Origin: Plasmodiophora brassicae
Lineage: Eukaryota; Endomyxa: Phytomyxea; Phytomyxea; Plasmodiophorida
Length of the DNA stretch: 64,000 nucleotides
Reading direction: 5' to 3'
Assembly: GCA_036867785.1 (NCBI GenBank)
Contig: CP145411.1
Coordinates: forward strand, 806,001-870,000
In this document: one piece after another, positions 45,158 through 57,244 of the stretch
Layout: each line of letters starts with the position of its first letter
Numbering within the stretch: the stretch's first letter is position 1
Translations under genes and position numbers: made by a program
The notes under the pieces: generated by a model
Databases searched by the model: none
Told to the model about the DNA's origin: nothing
Seen by the model: the letters and a program-made list of their open reading frames with translations, nothing else

Positions 45158-47196
45158 ATGTCGGGCGATCCGCATGCCGTTAAGATTCGTACGTGGGGGG
45201 TCGGGGTCTGCGACCGGGTCGCCGTCTGAACCCGCTCGTCGGCAGGCGAATGGTTCGCGCACGCGGATACGATCAATTGTGCACATATCGGGCCCATGTC
45301 GGGGCGGTTGCTGGCCACCGGCGCCGACGACCGCGTCGTCAACGTGTGGAAGATGGATGAAACGCGGCCGATACTTGTAATTTGTAGGGGAAGCCGCTGC
45401 CGATTCGCGGGACTGATCGTCGTGCTATAGTCCTTAAAGTCGCATTCAGATGCGGTTGTTTGTGTCAAGCTGACGTCAGGCGAGGAGACCCTGGTGTCAG
45501 GATGTCGAAGCGGTGGGGTATGCATTTGGGATTTGGAAAGCGGAGGCTGTATGTTCGGTTTCCACCCGCCTGTGCTTCGTGGTGATGACGATTGCAACGA
45601 CAGCGCTGAAACGGATGATCGGTGGTCATCGAGGGCCCATCAGCGCAATCGACCCACACCCGTTTGGCGATTATTTCGCATTCGCAACTGTCGACGGGAA
45701 ATTTGAGGTCATCGCAAGTACTCTGCCGTCTCGTGCACGGTTAACGTTTCACGTCAAACAGATTTGGAACACAAGGAGTCGAACGAAGGTCGCCACGTAT
45801 CCCGGCAATGGTTGTGCCATCACTGTCCTAAAGCACAGTCCGGATGGCCATTGCATCGCTGCAGGAGATGCGTCTGGGCGGATTAAGGTCTGATGTTTGC
45901 GTTTTCTACTTACAACGGCATTGCAGTTGACCATGCTATAGCTGTGGGACTTGAAGGAATGCAAGCTCGTGGGCGATTTTAATGGCGACGATCGCGGTTG
46001 CGTGCGATCCATTGCATTCCATCCGAAGGAAACCTTGTTCGCCAGCGGTGGCGAATCTGGACGCGGGGACATATATGAGATTTGGGAGCGATCCATTAAC
46101 CACTTCGCCAGTTTTGAGCTGGCTGAAGATGTTTCCGCCATCGCCTTCAATACCAAGGGTCCAGCGGCGATCCTTTCAGCTGGTCCGACATCGCTGACGG
46201 TAAACGTGATACGCTCCGTGTTCATACGATCTGTATATGATAGGGCATCTGCTAGATTTTGTCTGCGGATATGCCTGCGATGAAAACTCTGGGGCAATCC
46301 CAAGCACCATTTTCAGGTCTGGCTGATTTGTTTCATAGGCAGTACGACGAAGGCATGTCTGTTACCGTCGCTGCCTGTCTGTCTCATACGACCGTGTCGC
46401 TGTTCTCCATCCACCTTCCAGTACGTTCACGTTCATCCCACTTCCTGTGGACGTGGCTCAACTAATGGACGCCTCATAGGATTCGCTTTTCGGGACGAAC
46501 CGTGAGGAGCAACCCGTCGGAAAGGAGCCCTCAGCCGTCGAGAGTCATCCGCCTACCACGTCCACTGACATTCTTCCGCTGTTGATCGAGGATCATGAAA
46601 CCGTCATGAAAGCATTGTCCAGCAAGTTGACCCAGTTAAAGCTGCTCAGTGGGTATTGCGAGATCTCGTTATCATTGTACACTAAACATTGGTCTGCGCA
46701 GGTTCGTTGTGGTCCCAGGGCAGGACTGGTGACGCGATCGATGCCCTTCGGAGATCTTCCGATACGCTAGCGGCTGCCGACTTCCTGCCGGCAACTGAGC
46801 AACGAATGGCCGGCGGAGCTCTAAAACTGAGCATGTGCCCAGCTTTATTAGCCATCGTCGAGCGGGTCCTGAGTAGCAAATTCGAGGACCACGTCCGCGT
46901 CGCTCTCAGCAGTCTAGGCATGGTTTTGCTCTGCTTCTCCACGGTTATCCGTTCTACGCGAAGCCAGGCGCCCCGCTTGACATCAACAGACATCTCAATG
47001 GACGAAAGGTCTCGTTGCTGAGCACTCGGCGGGCGCACACTCACTGATTGCTCTTCGCAGATTAGAACGATGTCATGAGTGCTATTCATTGTTAACGACG
47101 ACCATCGCCGAACACGTCCGGCGTCTGAAGGCCCGCACAGGCGAAATCGGCGAATCGGCAGCGGAACTGCTGACAAAGATTGAAGCCCTCCGCTGA
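45158..47196 (+). CDS. KATNB1: Katanin p80 WD40-repeat regulatory subunit
   Basis: It targets and regulates the p60 AAA ATPase that severs microtubules. Ten exons separated by nine introns of 52-59 nt give 514 aa in one frame. The start MSGDPHAVKI is spliced to REWFAHADTINCAHIGPMSG. WD40 blades follow (RLLATGADDRVVNVWKMDET, LSLKSHSDAVVCVKL, GGHRGPISAIDPHPFGDY, HSPDGHCIAAGDASGRIK-LWD, VRSIAFHPKETLFASGG). After a linker, the con80 domain, which binds p60, is unmistakable: LLIEDHETVMKALSSKLTQL, SLWSQGRTGDAIDALRRSSD and MDER-LERCHECYSLLTTTIA. It is shorter than animal p80 (about 655 aa) mainly in the linker. Confidence 0.95.
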
Positions 47197-47437
47197 ACCT
47201 GGCCTTTTCATTCTATAACACTATTTATTGTGTCGCATACCGGTCAGCCTCACAGTTAGTTTTACGTTATTGGGGTTTCGCAAGCGCCTCGGCATCGGGT
47301 CCGAGGACCGTAACTTCAGCTTGCAGAGCGCCAGCTTCCCCGGCCTGGCAGAGCCGGCCAATACCCTTTGTGCAGGGAACTTGCAGTGCGGCGCGATCCG
47401 ACTAGAGCGGTCACCGCTCTTGTATTATGCCGACGGG

Positions 47438-50310
47438 TTCGCGCATGATGGAGGCGGCCAGTGACCGCCCTCGGGCATCGCCGAGACAGGCGGCCCGATT
47501 TGACCACTGAAGCGCAACGAACAACGGCGACGACGCAGCACAGAATGGCTGGCGTTTCGCGATCTCGACATAGACGGAGGCGAGCAGAACCATGGCATCG
47601 GCGTCGTCCGTGGCGTCCGCTGACGCTTCCAGCACTCGGCGAGCCGCGACCCAGTCCTGGTCGACACCCCTCGTTCCCGTCAAGTGGCACAGGGCCAAAT
47701 CCAGGCAGGCGGGCGCATACACCTGGTCAGCTGCACTTCGCAGGAGAGCGGGATCATCGTGTTGCAGTCGCTTCCAGAGCAGGTACTGCGCTTTCGGGTC
47801 GCCCAACGATGCCGCCTTCTCAAGCAGGGCCGGCGCACGTCGATCGTCAGGTCGGCGTTCGGCAATGGCAACCATTGCCCACGACGCGTCATCGACAACG
47901 CCGACCACTTTGTCGACGGCGACCATTGCCCGATCCGACAATCGATCCTGCAGCCGTACGAACGCATCACGGCTGCCTTGTGCGATGGCCTGTTCGAGCC
48001 AGAACACCGAACGCGTCTCATCAGTCACAGCCGACGCCAGGCGCAGTTGCGCCTCGATCAGATGCGCCTTCGCCGCCTTGTCGTACCAGATCAACGCGCG
48101 GTCGGCGCTGGCAGCCGGAGCCCCGCCCGACCCAACTGAGATCAAGTCGCCAACCAGCAACTGTCAAAGAAGCCAGATGGACCCCGTTAGAATGAGACGG
48201 TGTCGGGACCAAGGCCAGCAAACAGGTACCTGAGCGCGCGCGTGCCCCAAACGCGCTGCCTTCGTCGCCAGGTCGAACGCGTCGGAAGGCGTGGACCGCG
48301 CCCGTTGGTACAGCACCTCGGCGTGGTCCTGCCCTCCTGCCAGGGACACTGCACCTGGGATGCCTTGCGCCAGGAGCATGGCGATCGCCAGCGGATGGTG
48401 CCCGTCAGCTGCTCGCCTGAGAAGCGCGATCGACTCGTCAGGCCCCCAGCAGTGTAAGCTCATCAGGAAGGCGGCATGACTATCGCCTGCATCGCACGCC
48501 TCCTGCAGAAGCGACATGGCCCGCGCCTTGCACGGCCGACGACCGTCGCCCACAGGGTAGAGATGCATGAGCGCTAAGGCGGTCAGCGCCCTGCGAACAC
48601 CCGCCCTGGCACTCTTGCGCAGCCAGAGGCGCGCTTGACCCCAGGAACCCGCCCGAACCATCCGGAACGCCAGCGTCAACTGTGCATCGCCGTCGCCAGC
48701 CTTGGCCGCAGACACGATGCTGTCGTCGTCACCGACGTCGTTGTCGCCCAAGCACTCATTGTCGACCGCAGCGTTGGCCTCCTGGTCTGACGGGCCGGGG
48801 CAATCGCGACGGACGGCCCGACGCAGCCAGGCGTCCCGATGAGGATGATGCTGGCACGTCGCCAGCTCATGCTGGGCGTCCGCGTCACCTCCATCGGCAG
48901 CCCGTTCAATCCACGAAGACCACGTCTGCACGTCGTTCTGCTCCTGCAGCGCCTGATGGGCGAACCACAGCTGCGCCTTGGGGACACCGGCGTCGGCCGC
49001 CACCTGCATCCAGTGCAGGCGATCGAGTCGCGTCTCCTGGGCCATGCCGATCTCGACCATCGCCTCCAGGCTGCCAGCACGCGCCGCCGACTCCCAGAAC
49101 GTGTCCGCCTTCGCAGGCGCAGGCGCGCGCCGGGCCTGCTCCAGCAGGGCATCGCCGGATCCGAGCGAAGACGCCCGCTCCAACCACCTGGCTTGCTCGT
49201 CGTCGTCGTCCGTCATTCCAGCCAACAGGAACGCCGCCTCTGCACAGCCGGCGTTCGCGCCCGCACGTAACCATCGCCTAGCCTCGTCCAGGTCAACGTC
49301 GACGTACAGACCGATACGGTGCAGGCGTGCCAGTTCGATCTGGGCCGGCCAATGCCCCGCCAGGGCTGCTTGTCGCAGGAAGTACAGCGCCTGGTTGACG
49401 TCGCCAGGAGATTCCTCTACGAACCGCGATCCATCGACAACGCCTCGGTGGAACAGCACCAGCTCGGCCAGCATGAACTGGCATTCCGACGATCCATCCT
49501 CGGCGCCCGTGATCAGGAACGGGCGCGCCAGCTGCCCTTGCCCCCGGTGCTGGTAGTGCTGGCCCAATTCGATGATCGCCGTAATGCAACGGTTCGAGGC
49601 AGCTTCGCGCAGGTGCTCGACCCGTTGCCTGTCCTGGTCATCCCGGCCGGCGTGTTCCGCCGACGGATTCTGCAGGTGACGTGCCAGGTCAGCTTGAGCG
49701 GACACGTCGCCACGTTCGGCAGCCTTTCGCAGCAGGGCACGACCTTCGTCAGCTGTCGCATCGTCGTCCAGCAATAGACGACCGAGGCGGCTTTGCGCCT
49801 GGAGATGACCCTTGCCGGCCGCCAGTCGTAACCAGCGCGTTGCCGTTGCCAGGTCGGGCTGGAGCTCCGGAGGACGTCCTTCCTGATATGCGACCCCGAG
49901 CAGGAACTGGGCGTCCGTGTCCGACTGAGCGCTCGCCTTCTTGTACCATTGCAGGGCTTGCCGGATATCACGACTGCCGTTGGCGCCGGACCCTTGCTCG
50001 TAGCATTGCCCTAGAGCCGTCTGCGCCGGCGCCAGGTCATGGAGCTGGGCAGCGCGTCGTAACCACTGCAGCGACTGTCCTTGGTCCAGGCCTCGAACCA
50101 GCTCGGCAGTCAGCAACATGGCAGGGGGCAGGCCGCACTCTGCGGCCTGCATTGCATATCGGATGGCGTCGTCCTTCTGGCCCGCGTCGCCACCCGACGC
50201 CAGCTTGCGTGCAAGGGTGAATAGAGCCTCTGGATCGCAACGGGCGCAATCAGCTTGCGCCGCTTTATCCAGCCAGGCCTTCGCATCGTGGTCGCGCCTG
50301 CGCCGATGGT
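47438..50310. repeat. Inverted repeat, left arm (about 2.87 kb)
   Basis: Reverse complement of 52101-54975. The right edge is at accatcggcg (complement, ~50310), and the left edge is where similarity stops after the conserved catcatgcgcgaac (~47438). Identity is very high by eye, mostly scattered single-base changes, including within the shared intron. The arms are separated by about 1.79 kb. Confidence 0.92.
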
Positions 50311-50320
50311 GACGAACCAT
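47438..50320 (-). CDS. Truncated inverted copy of the Sel1-repeat gene
   Basis: A minus-strand open gene copied from the middle of the Sel1 gene at 50972-56377. The first ATG (50318-50320) lies just outside the duplicated segment and gives MVRHHRRRRDHDAKAW, so a new start was supplied by junction DNA. An exon of about 718 codons follows, then the same ~69-nt intron as the parent (near 48161-48229). A second exon ends SLAASIMREPVG plus a few unrelated residues, with a stop at 47411. It lacks the parent's first ~375 and last ~400 residues. Sel1 repeats remain regular (LAGHWPAQIELARLHRIGLY). No frame break is seen, so it may be expressed or simply be young. Confidence 0.75.
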
Positions 50321-50971
50321 GACGAGGATAATCAGCAACCCAGCACGCTAAGCTGACCTGTCTGAGGCCACATTTTCGAATTCCTCCGCGGTCGCTGCGC
50401 AATCACACCATACGTCCGGGCTTCAGACTCGGTGTGCGCCTGTCGCGTGTGCTCCAACAGTCACTCTGTCCAAGACCACAACTCGAGGATGTCTGGTGCG
50501 GAGACTAGGTACGCACCTTTCTCTGGAGGAATTCGAGAGGAATGCCCCCAGACGGGTCTGCTTTGCATGCATGGTTGTCGATTACTCGTCAGTGTTTGCG
50601 TTTAGCTGCCACCGTCAGCAGGTAATAAACACAACAGCGCGGTACGCATACCAGTTCGTTCACACTCACCTCATGTCAAGCTCGCTTTGTTGCCACGCGA
50701 AACCTTCCCCAACAGTCAACTCCCACGACTATGGCACCTGCGCTGGGTCAGCATACCGTTGGAAACGCGATATCCTGGATGGGCCGGCCTCCGCGTTGCA
50801 GCTCACTGGCAGCGCCTGCTCCAAAAACGTGAGGGCATGTAGTGTTACACTGTGTCGACGCGTTGACGTCGTCGTTGGGCCCCACCGTCACAGCGATATC
50901 TGCCGGGGCGCCCCCTGGTGTGTCTGCGGGTCGCGGGCGGCCCCGGCGGACTCCAGCGTCTATAATCTTCA
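50321..50971. other. Spacer between divergent Sel1 genes
   Basis: About 650 bp between the start of the inverted copy and the start of the full Sel1 gene. A 159-codon open frame (50496-50975, plus) has no recognisable feature and runs into the Sel1 start, so I regard it as chance. This is the natural promoter region of the parent gene and would now also serve the inverted copy. Confidence 0.45.
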
Positions 50972-53900
50972 ATGAGCGATCCAGGTGGCGTTATCAGCAC
51001 CGATGCACGGGACCTGCTACCAGGTGCAAAGGACACGGCGCCTGGCCATGTTCCCAGCAGCGAATCGTGGTCCGAAGTCTGTCGATCCTGCAGGCAGGAT
51101 GTCGACGTTGGCCGGTCGCACCTAGATGATTTCATCCGGCAGTCGACCAAGCTGACCGCCGACCAGCGAGATAGTTTGCTTTCGACGGGCGGCGGCGCGG
51201 CGCTTCTCTGTACGCAGGATCCTCCCATCATGTTCAACGACAATTGTGTTGTTGTCTCCGTTACCGAATTGCTTGCCCTGCAACGTATACGAGACGACGG
51301 TGGCGACCGTACGTCCTGCATTTGTTACGCGTGCGCCGCTCTGGAAGGGTCATCAGAGGCCGCTCGTCAACTCGGTGTGTTGCTGGAAGTGGGCCTGGGC
51401 CTTTCCCAACCAAACCTGATGGCGGCGGCCGAATACTTCGCCCTAGCCGTGCAGAGCGGACTGACCCCCGCCTGGACAGACCTCGCTCGCGTTTACGCCC
51501 AGCTGTCACGTCACCCTAGCAATCGGCACGCGTTCCATACCCTCGAAACAATGTTTAGAAAGGCGGGCGACCATGACGGAACGTTCGCACTGGGCAGGTT
51601 TCTGGTTGAATTCGGGGCTGACAATGCTGACGCGGTTGCCGAAGGTCGCGGTCTGCTCACAAATTTAGCTGAGCAAGGCCATGCGCTATCACAACTGTTC
51701 GTCGCCAAGCTGGCGCTGAGAGACGATCGAGACGACGATGCTAAAGCCTGGCTAGAAGCATGCGCTAAGCAGAACGTTGCGGAGGCGCAGACCCTACTGG
51801 GATCACTATGCCTGCAATCAGGTCGCAATGTCCAAGCCATGCACTGGCTGGAACGCGCCGCTGAGCAACGCCACTCTGCTGCGATTTTCCAGATCGCCAC
51901 GACCATTGTAAAGTCGTCACCCGAACGCGCCAAATCCTTGTTCCGCGTCGTCATTGATCTGACTGAGGACAACGACGAACGTATCCACGCACAGTGCCAG
52001 TTGGGATTGCTACTTCTGCCATCAGATTCCGCAATCGACCTTCTGCAAGCAGCGGCTGACGCAGGCCATTTCGAGGCACAAACTCGTCTGGGGCTGGAGT
52101 ACCATCGGCGCGGGCGCGACCACGATGCGAAGACCTGGCTGGATAAAGCGGCGCAAGCTGATTGCGCCCGGTGCGATCCAGAGGCCCTACTCGTTCTTGC
52201 ACGAATGCTGGCGTCGAGTGGCGACGCGGGCCAGATGGACGATGCCATCCGATATGCAATGCAGGCCGCAGAGTGCGGCCTGCCACCTGCCATGCTGCTG
52301 ACTGCCGAGCTGATTCGAGGCCTGGACCAAGGACAGTCGCTGCAGTGGTTACGACGCGCTGCCCAGCTCCATGACCTGGCGCCGGCGCAGACGGCTCTAG
52401 GGCAATGCTACGAGCAAGGGTCCGGCGCCGACGGCAGTCGTGATATCCGGCAAGCCCTGCAATGGTACAAGAAGGCGAGCGCTCAGTCAGACACGGACGC
52501 CCAGTTCCTGCTCGGGATCGCGTATCAGGAAGGACGTCCTCCGGAGCTCCTGCCCGACCTGGCAACGGCAACGCGCTGGTTACGACTGGCAGCCGGCAAG
52601 GGTCATCTCCAGGCGCAAAGCCGCCTCGGTCGTCTATTGCTGGACGACGACACGACAGCTGACGAAGGTCGTGCCCTGCTGCGAAAGGCTGCCGGACGTG
52701 GCGACGTGTCCGCTCAAGCTGACCTGGCACGTCACCTGCAGAATCCGTCGGCGGAACACGCCGGCCGGGATGACCAGGACAGGCAACGGGTCGAGCACCT
52801 GCGCGAAGCTGCCTCGGATCGCTGCATTACGGCGATCATCGAATTGGCCCAGTACTACCAGCACCGGGGGCAAGGGCAGCTGGCGCGCCCGTTCCTGATC
52901 ACGGGCGCCGAGGACGGATCGTCGGAATGCCAGTTCATGCTGGCCGAGCTGGTGCTGTTCCACCGAGGCGTTGTCGATGGATCGCGGTTCGTGGCGGAAC
53001 CCCCTGGCGACGTCAACCAGGCGCTGTACTTCCTGCGACAAGCAGCCCTGGCGGGGCATTGGCCGGCCCAGATCGAACTGGCACGCCTGCACCGTATCGG
53101 TCTGTACGTCGACGTTGACCTGGACGAGGCTAGGCGATGGTTACGTGCGGGCGCGAACGCCGGCTGTGCAGAGGCGGCGTTCCTGTTGGCTGGATTGACG
53201 GACGACGACGACGAGCAAGCCAGGTGGTTGGAGCGGGCGTCTTCGCTCGGATCCGGCGATGCCCTGCTGGAGCAGGCCCGGCGCGCGCCTGCACCTGCGA
53301 AGGCGGACACGTTCTGGGAGTCGGCGGCGCGTGCTGGTAGCCTGGAGGCGATGGTCGAGATCGGCATGGCCCAGGAGACGCGACTCGATCGCCTGCACTG
53401 GATGCAGGTGGCGGCCGACGCCGGTGTCCCCAAGGCGCAGCTGTGGTTCGCCCATCAGGCGCTGCAGGAGCAGAAAGACGCGCAGACGTGGTATTCGTGG
53501 ATTGAACGGGCTGCCGATGGAGGTGACCCGGACGCCCAGCATGAGCTGGCGACGTGCCAGCATCATCCTCATCGGGACATCTGGCTACGTCGGGCTGCTC
53601 GTCGCGATTGCCCCGGCCCGTCAGACCAGGAGGCCAACGCTGCGGTCGACAATGAGTGCTTGGGCGACAACGACGTCGGTGACGACGACAGCATCGTGTC
53701 TGCGGCCAAGGCTGGCGACGGCGATGCACAGTTGACGCTGGCGTTCCGGATGGTTCGGGCGGGTTCCTGGGGTCAAGCGCGCCGCTGGCTGCGCAAGAGT
53801 GCCAGGGCGGGTGTTCGCAGGGCGCTGACCGCCTTAGCGCTCATGCATCTCTACCCTGTGGGCGACGGTCGTCGGCCGTGCAAGGCGCGGGCCATGTCGC

Positions 53901-56377
53901 TTCTGCAGGAGGCGTGCGATGCAGGCGATAGTCATGCCGCCTTCCTGATGAGCTTACACTGCTGGGGGCCTGACGAGTCGATCGCGCTTCTCAGGCGAGC
54001 AGCTGACGGGCACCATCCGCTGGCGATCGCCATGCTCCTGGCGCAAGGCATCCCAGGTGCAGTGTCCCTGGCAGGAGGGCAGGACCACGCCGAGGTGCTG
54101 TACCAACGGGCGCGGTCCACGCCTTCCGACGCGTTCGACCTGGCGACGAAGGCAGCGCGTTTGGGGCACGCGCGCGCTCAGGTACCTGTTTGCTGGCCTT
54201 GGTCCCGACACCGTCTCATTCTAACGGGGTCCATCTGGCTTCTTTGACAGTTGCTGGTTGGCGACTTGATCTCAGTTGGGTCGGGCGGGGCTCCGGCTGC
54301 CAGCGCCGACCGGGCGTTGATCTGGTACGACAAGGCGGCGAAGGCGCATCTGATCGAGGCGCAACTGCGCCTGGCGTCGGCTGTGACTGATGAGACGCGT
54401 TCGGTGTTCTGGCTCGAACAGGCCATCGCACAAGGCAGCCGTGATGCGTTCGTACGGCTGCAGGATCGATTGTCGGATCGGGCAATGGTCGCGGTCGACA
54501 AAGTGGTCGGCGTTGTCGATGACGCGTCGTGGGCAATGGTTGCCATTGCCGAACGCCGACCTGACGACCGACGTGCGCCGGTCCTGCTTGAGAAGGCGGC
54601 ATCGTTGGGCGACCCGAAAGCGCAGTACCTGCTCTGGAAGCGACTGCAACATGATGATCCCGCTCTCCTGCGAATTGCAGCTGACCAGGTGTATGCGCCC
54701 GCCTGCCTGGATTTGGCCCTGTGCCACTTGACGGGAACACGGGGTGTCGACCAGGACTGGGTCGCGGCTCGCCGAGTGCTGGAAACGTCAGCGGACGCCA
54801 CGGACGACGCCAATGCCATGGTTCTGCTCGCCTCTGTCTATGTCGAGATCGCGAAACGCCAGCCGACCTTTGCTGCGTCGTCGCCGTTGTTCGTTGCGCT
54901 TCAGTGGTCAAGTCGGGCCGCCTGTCTCGGCGATGCCCGTGGGCGATCACTGGCCGCCTCCATCATGCGCGAACTTGTTGGCCAGGACAAGGTGCTCAGC
55001 GAAGTCTTCGCCGACCACCTGGAGGAATGCCGGTTCGCAGTCGTGACCGTTGTTCACGAGATGGCCAGCGCGCTTGCCGGCGGTTGCGACGTGCACTCTC
55101 TTCGCGGGGTTACTCAGACCGTCCTGGGCATGATCGGGTATATGAAACCTCGTCGCCGCCCATGCCAGCGCCTTCATGGACGGCGCTGTGCTGTTGTTCA
55201 GGCAGTTCAACATCTGTCCGGCAGTGCCATTCCTGATGCCTGCCTGGCCGTGCACCTGTTACAAGTCGCTTCCTTCAAATCTGGTTGTAGCCAGGCTCAG
55301 CAGCTCCTGGGGCAGTTATACGGAATCGGCGATCGTGTTGGCCTGCCATCGACATCATCGACATCGCCCTGGTCCGTGTTCTGGTACAAGCGGTCGCTGG
55401 GTTCGGGCAACCATGATGCAGTAGAGACTCGTTTTGTCGGGTCTCAGAGCACGCGTATGATCCGCGCTGTCAGCTTGCACGTTGTATCTGATGCCTGTGG
55501 TAGAGCATGGCGATCACGTGTCTGTAACTGCGATGTCGGCCGCGGAGCACAGCCTGGTTATTGACGGCGATGTCGAAGCTGCCCTGAAGCAGTACAAGGC
55601 GGCAGCGTCCTCCGGAAACGTTGACGCCATGCTGTACCTGGCCAATGCTATCGATGCAGGCTTTGCGGGGCGATCCAATGCACAAGGTATTCGTTGTTGA
55701 TGTTGGTTACAGGTCAACGCTAAGAATACGGTGTGCTCCAGGTGCTCTGAAATGGTATCGTCGGGCGTGCAGGAGTGGGTCGAAGCAGGCGGCGCGGTGG
55801 CTAGCGTCATTGTTCCTGGCCGGGCGACATGTCGAACGAGACGTGGCCACGGCGTACGATTACCTCATGTACGCGCGCGAGCTGGGTGATGACAGTGAAG
55901 CGAGCAAGAAGTTAGTCAGCGCGCTCGTCGCTGAGTATCCAGGCGTCGCCGATACGTTCTCCTCCCGGCAAGGTAGTCTGCAGAATCCGTTTGTCGCTAC
56001 CGGGGTCACGCCTGATGTCTTTGGACGCAGAGCGCCGTCGTGCCGCTCGGGCGCTCTGTCTGGTGTTCAAGGTCCGCTCCGACACTGGCACAATGCGTCC
56101 AAGCGCGAACGCACCGCTGGGCGGCACCTTAGACCGGTCAACCGTGAAGAAGAAGAAGAACCGCCTATCGTCGACCCTGCCGCGACTGTTTACTCGAGAC
56201 AAGCATGCTGACATGCTTGACATCCGCGACGATGCCGCACAGGGCATGACGACTGCGCCGACAAGGACGTCGGCCAATCAGCAAACTCGTGACATCATTC
56301 ACGCTATCCTGGACATGGCCGGTACGACGCTCCTCCCAGTTGAGAGCACGTCGTCATCACTGATGTCGCCCAAGTAA
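50972..56377 (+). CDS. Giant Sel1-like-repeat protein
   Basis: Five exons (50972-54181, 54251-55454, 55504-55686, 55742-55972, 56031-56377) give 1,724 aa. After a ~100-aa unique N-terminus (MSDPGGVISTDARDLLPGAK) comes a near-continuous array of Sel1-like repeats, roughly 36-residue helix pairs such as MAAAEYFALAVQSGLTPAW, RDIRQALQWYKKASAQSDTD, LATATRWLRLAAGKGHLQAQ and VEAALKQYKAAASSGN. The tail is basic, then Ser/Thr-rich, with KKKKNR, ending STSSSLMSPK. No signal peptide or catalytic domain is visible. Sel1 arrays act as adaptor scaffolds (Sel1L/Hrd3 in ERAD, Chs4 in chitin synthesis), but neither is matched specifically. The partner is unknown. Confidence 0.88.
52101..54975. repeat. Inverted repeat, right arm (within the Sel1 gene)
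   Basis: Counterpart of 47438-50310. It lies wholly inside the full-length Sel1 gene, covering most of its first exon's second half, intron 1 and half of exon 2. The intact outer parts of the gene identify this arm as the source. Confidence 0.92.
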
Positions 56378-57244
56378 ACAAGCAGAGTGGCGACCGTTCG
56401 TAATTAACCGCCTGCTAGTGTTAAGTTTCGTTTCGGAAAGGACAGTCGTGTCGGGAGTGCTGCCGGCCGGTCCTCCCCATTGACGCTGAGGGAGGTGCCG
56501 TTCGTTGACTGAAGATGGCGACGAGTCGGTTGCGACATCCGATCACAACGACCGGTGCGTATTTCGCTAGCCGTTGTCAGGAACGACATGCCGCTGGCCA
56601 GGTGACTTCACTGTTTAAATAGTGGACATCTTGTCTCTTCGTGAGGGTGACGACCAACGTTGTTTCACGATCGGGCACACGTGTGTGGTCGATGTGGTGG
56701 TGAAGCACGAGGAAGCGAGACGTGCAGCGAGGGCCGTCAATTGCGCCGGCAGCGTGGTGCCTGGTCGCACATATCGCATGTGATTTCGATGTCTTTCGAC
56801 TTCTTCCTCGCCACATCGCAGGACCGCTGGCAACCCACTGTTTCAAAGAGAGCTGGCGTCCGCCTGCCACACAGAATACACGAGAGGACATGACCTGTTT
56901 CGATGCTGTGACGTCATATCGTCGTAAGACGGCTGTGGGGGTACGCGCTCTCGGCGCCTTCCTGGCCCTACCGTACCTTCGAAGTGATGGGGGCGTCAGT
57001 CGGCAGAAGACGGGGCTCCGGCTGGGTAAACACACGCACACACACAGAGAGGGGCTGTCCTCGCTGGACTCCGTGGGGCCCGTGGCGGAGTTACCGCGGG
57101 CGCCGGGTGCTCCGGTGTGGCAGTGACGCTCGGGGCGTACGCGTTGCAAGTCGGAACCCGACGTGAGCGCACCTTTGGGCGGTCGGACCCGACAGGCTGT
57201 CATAGCGAGGGGGACCTCATCCGCCATCGATCGTCGACCAGAAC
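56378..57244. other. Long intergenic region between the Sel1 gene and DPY-30
   Basis: About 870 bp, the longest gap of the window. A minus-strand open frame (56577-57356) overlaps the DPY-30 start and is compositionally arginine-rich with no domain, so I reject it. A small (AC)n tract lies at 57032-57044. Nothing else is recognised; it could hold an untranslated exon or an RNA gene I cannot see. Confidence 0.4.

Noticed and set aside
44884-45597. 237-codon minus-strand frame across the SWS1/katanin boundary
   Set aside because: Both neighbouring genes have well-supported exons here on defined strands; this frame is a by-product of the spliced genes.
47461-48233. Overlapping plus-strand frames of 244 and 213 codons, and mirror frames at 54178-54950
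   Set aside because: These are antisense shadows of the Sel1-repeat coding strand; their mirror occurrence only reflects the inverted duplication.
50460-50530. Possible tRNA-like stretch in the Sel1 spacer
   Set aside because: No cloverleaf with matching acceptor stem and T-loop could be drawn; no convincing tRNA was found anywhere in the window.
47438-54975. Interpreting the Sel1 inverted repeat as ends of a mobile element
   Set aside because: The arms are coding exons plus intron of one gene, with no terminal motifs, target duplications or transposase; a segmental inverted duplication explains it.
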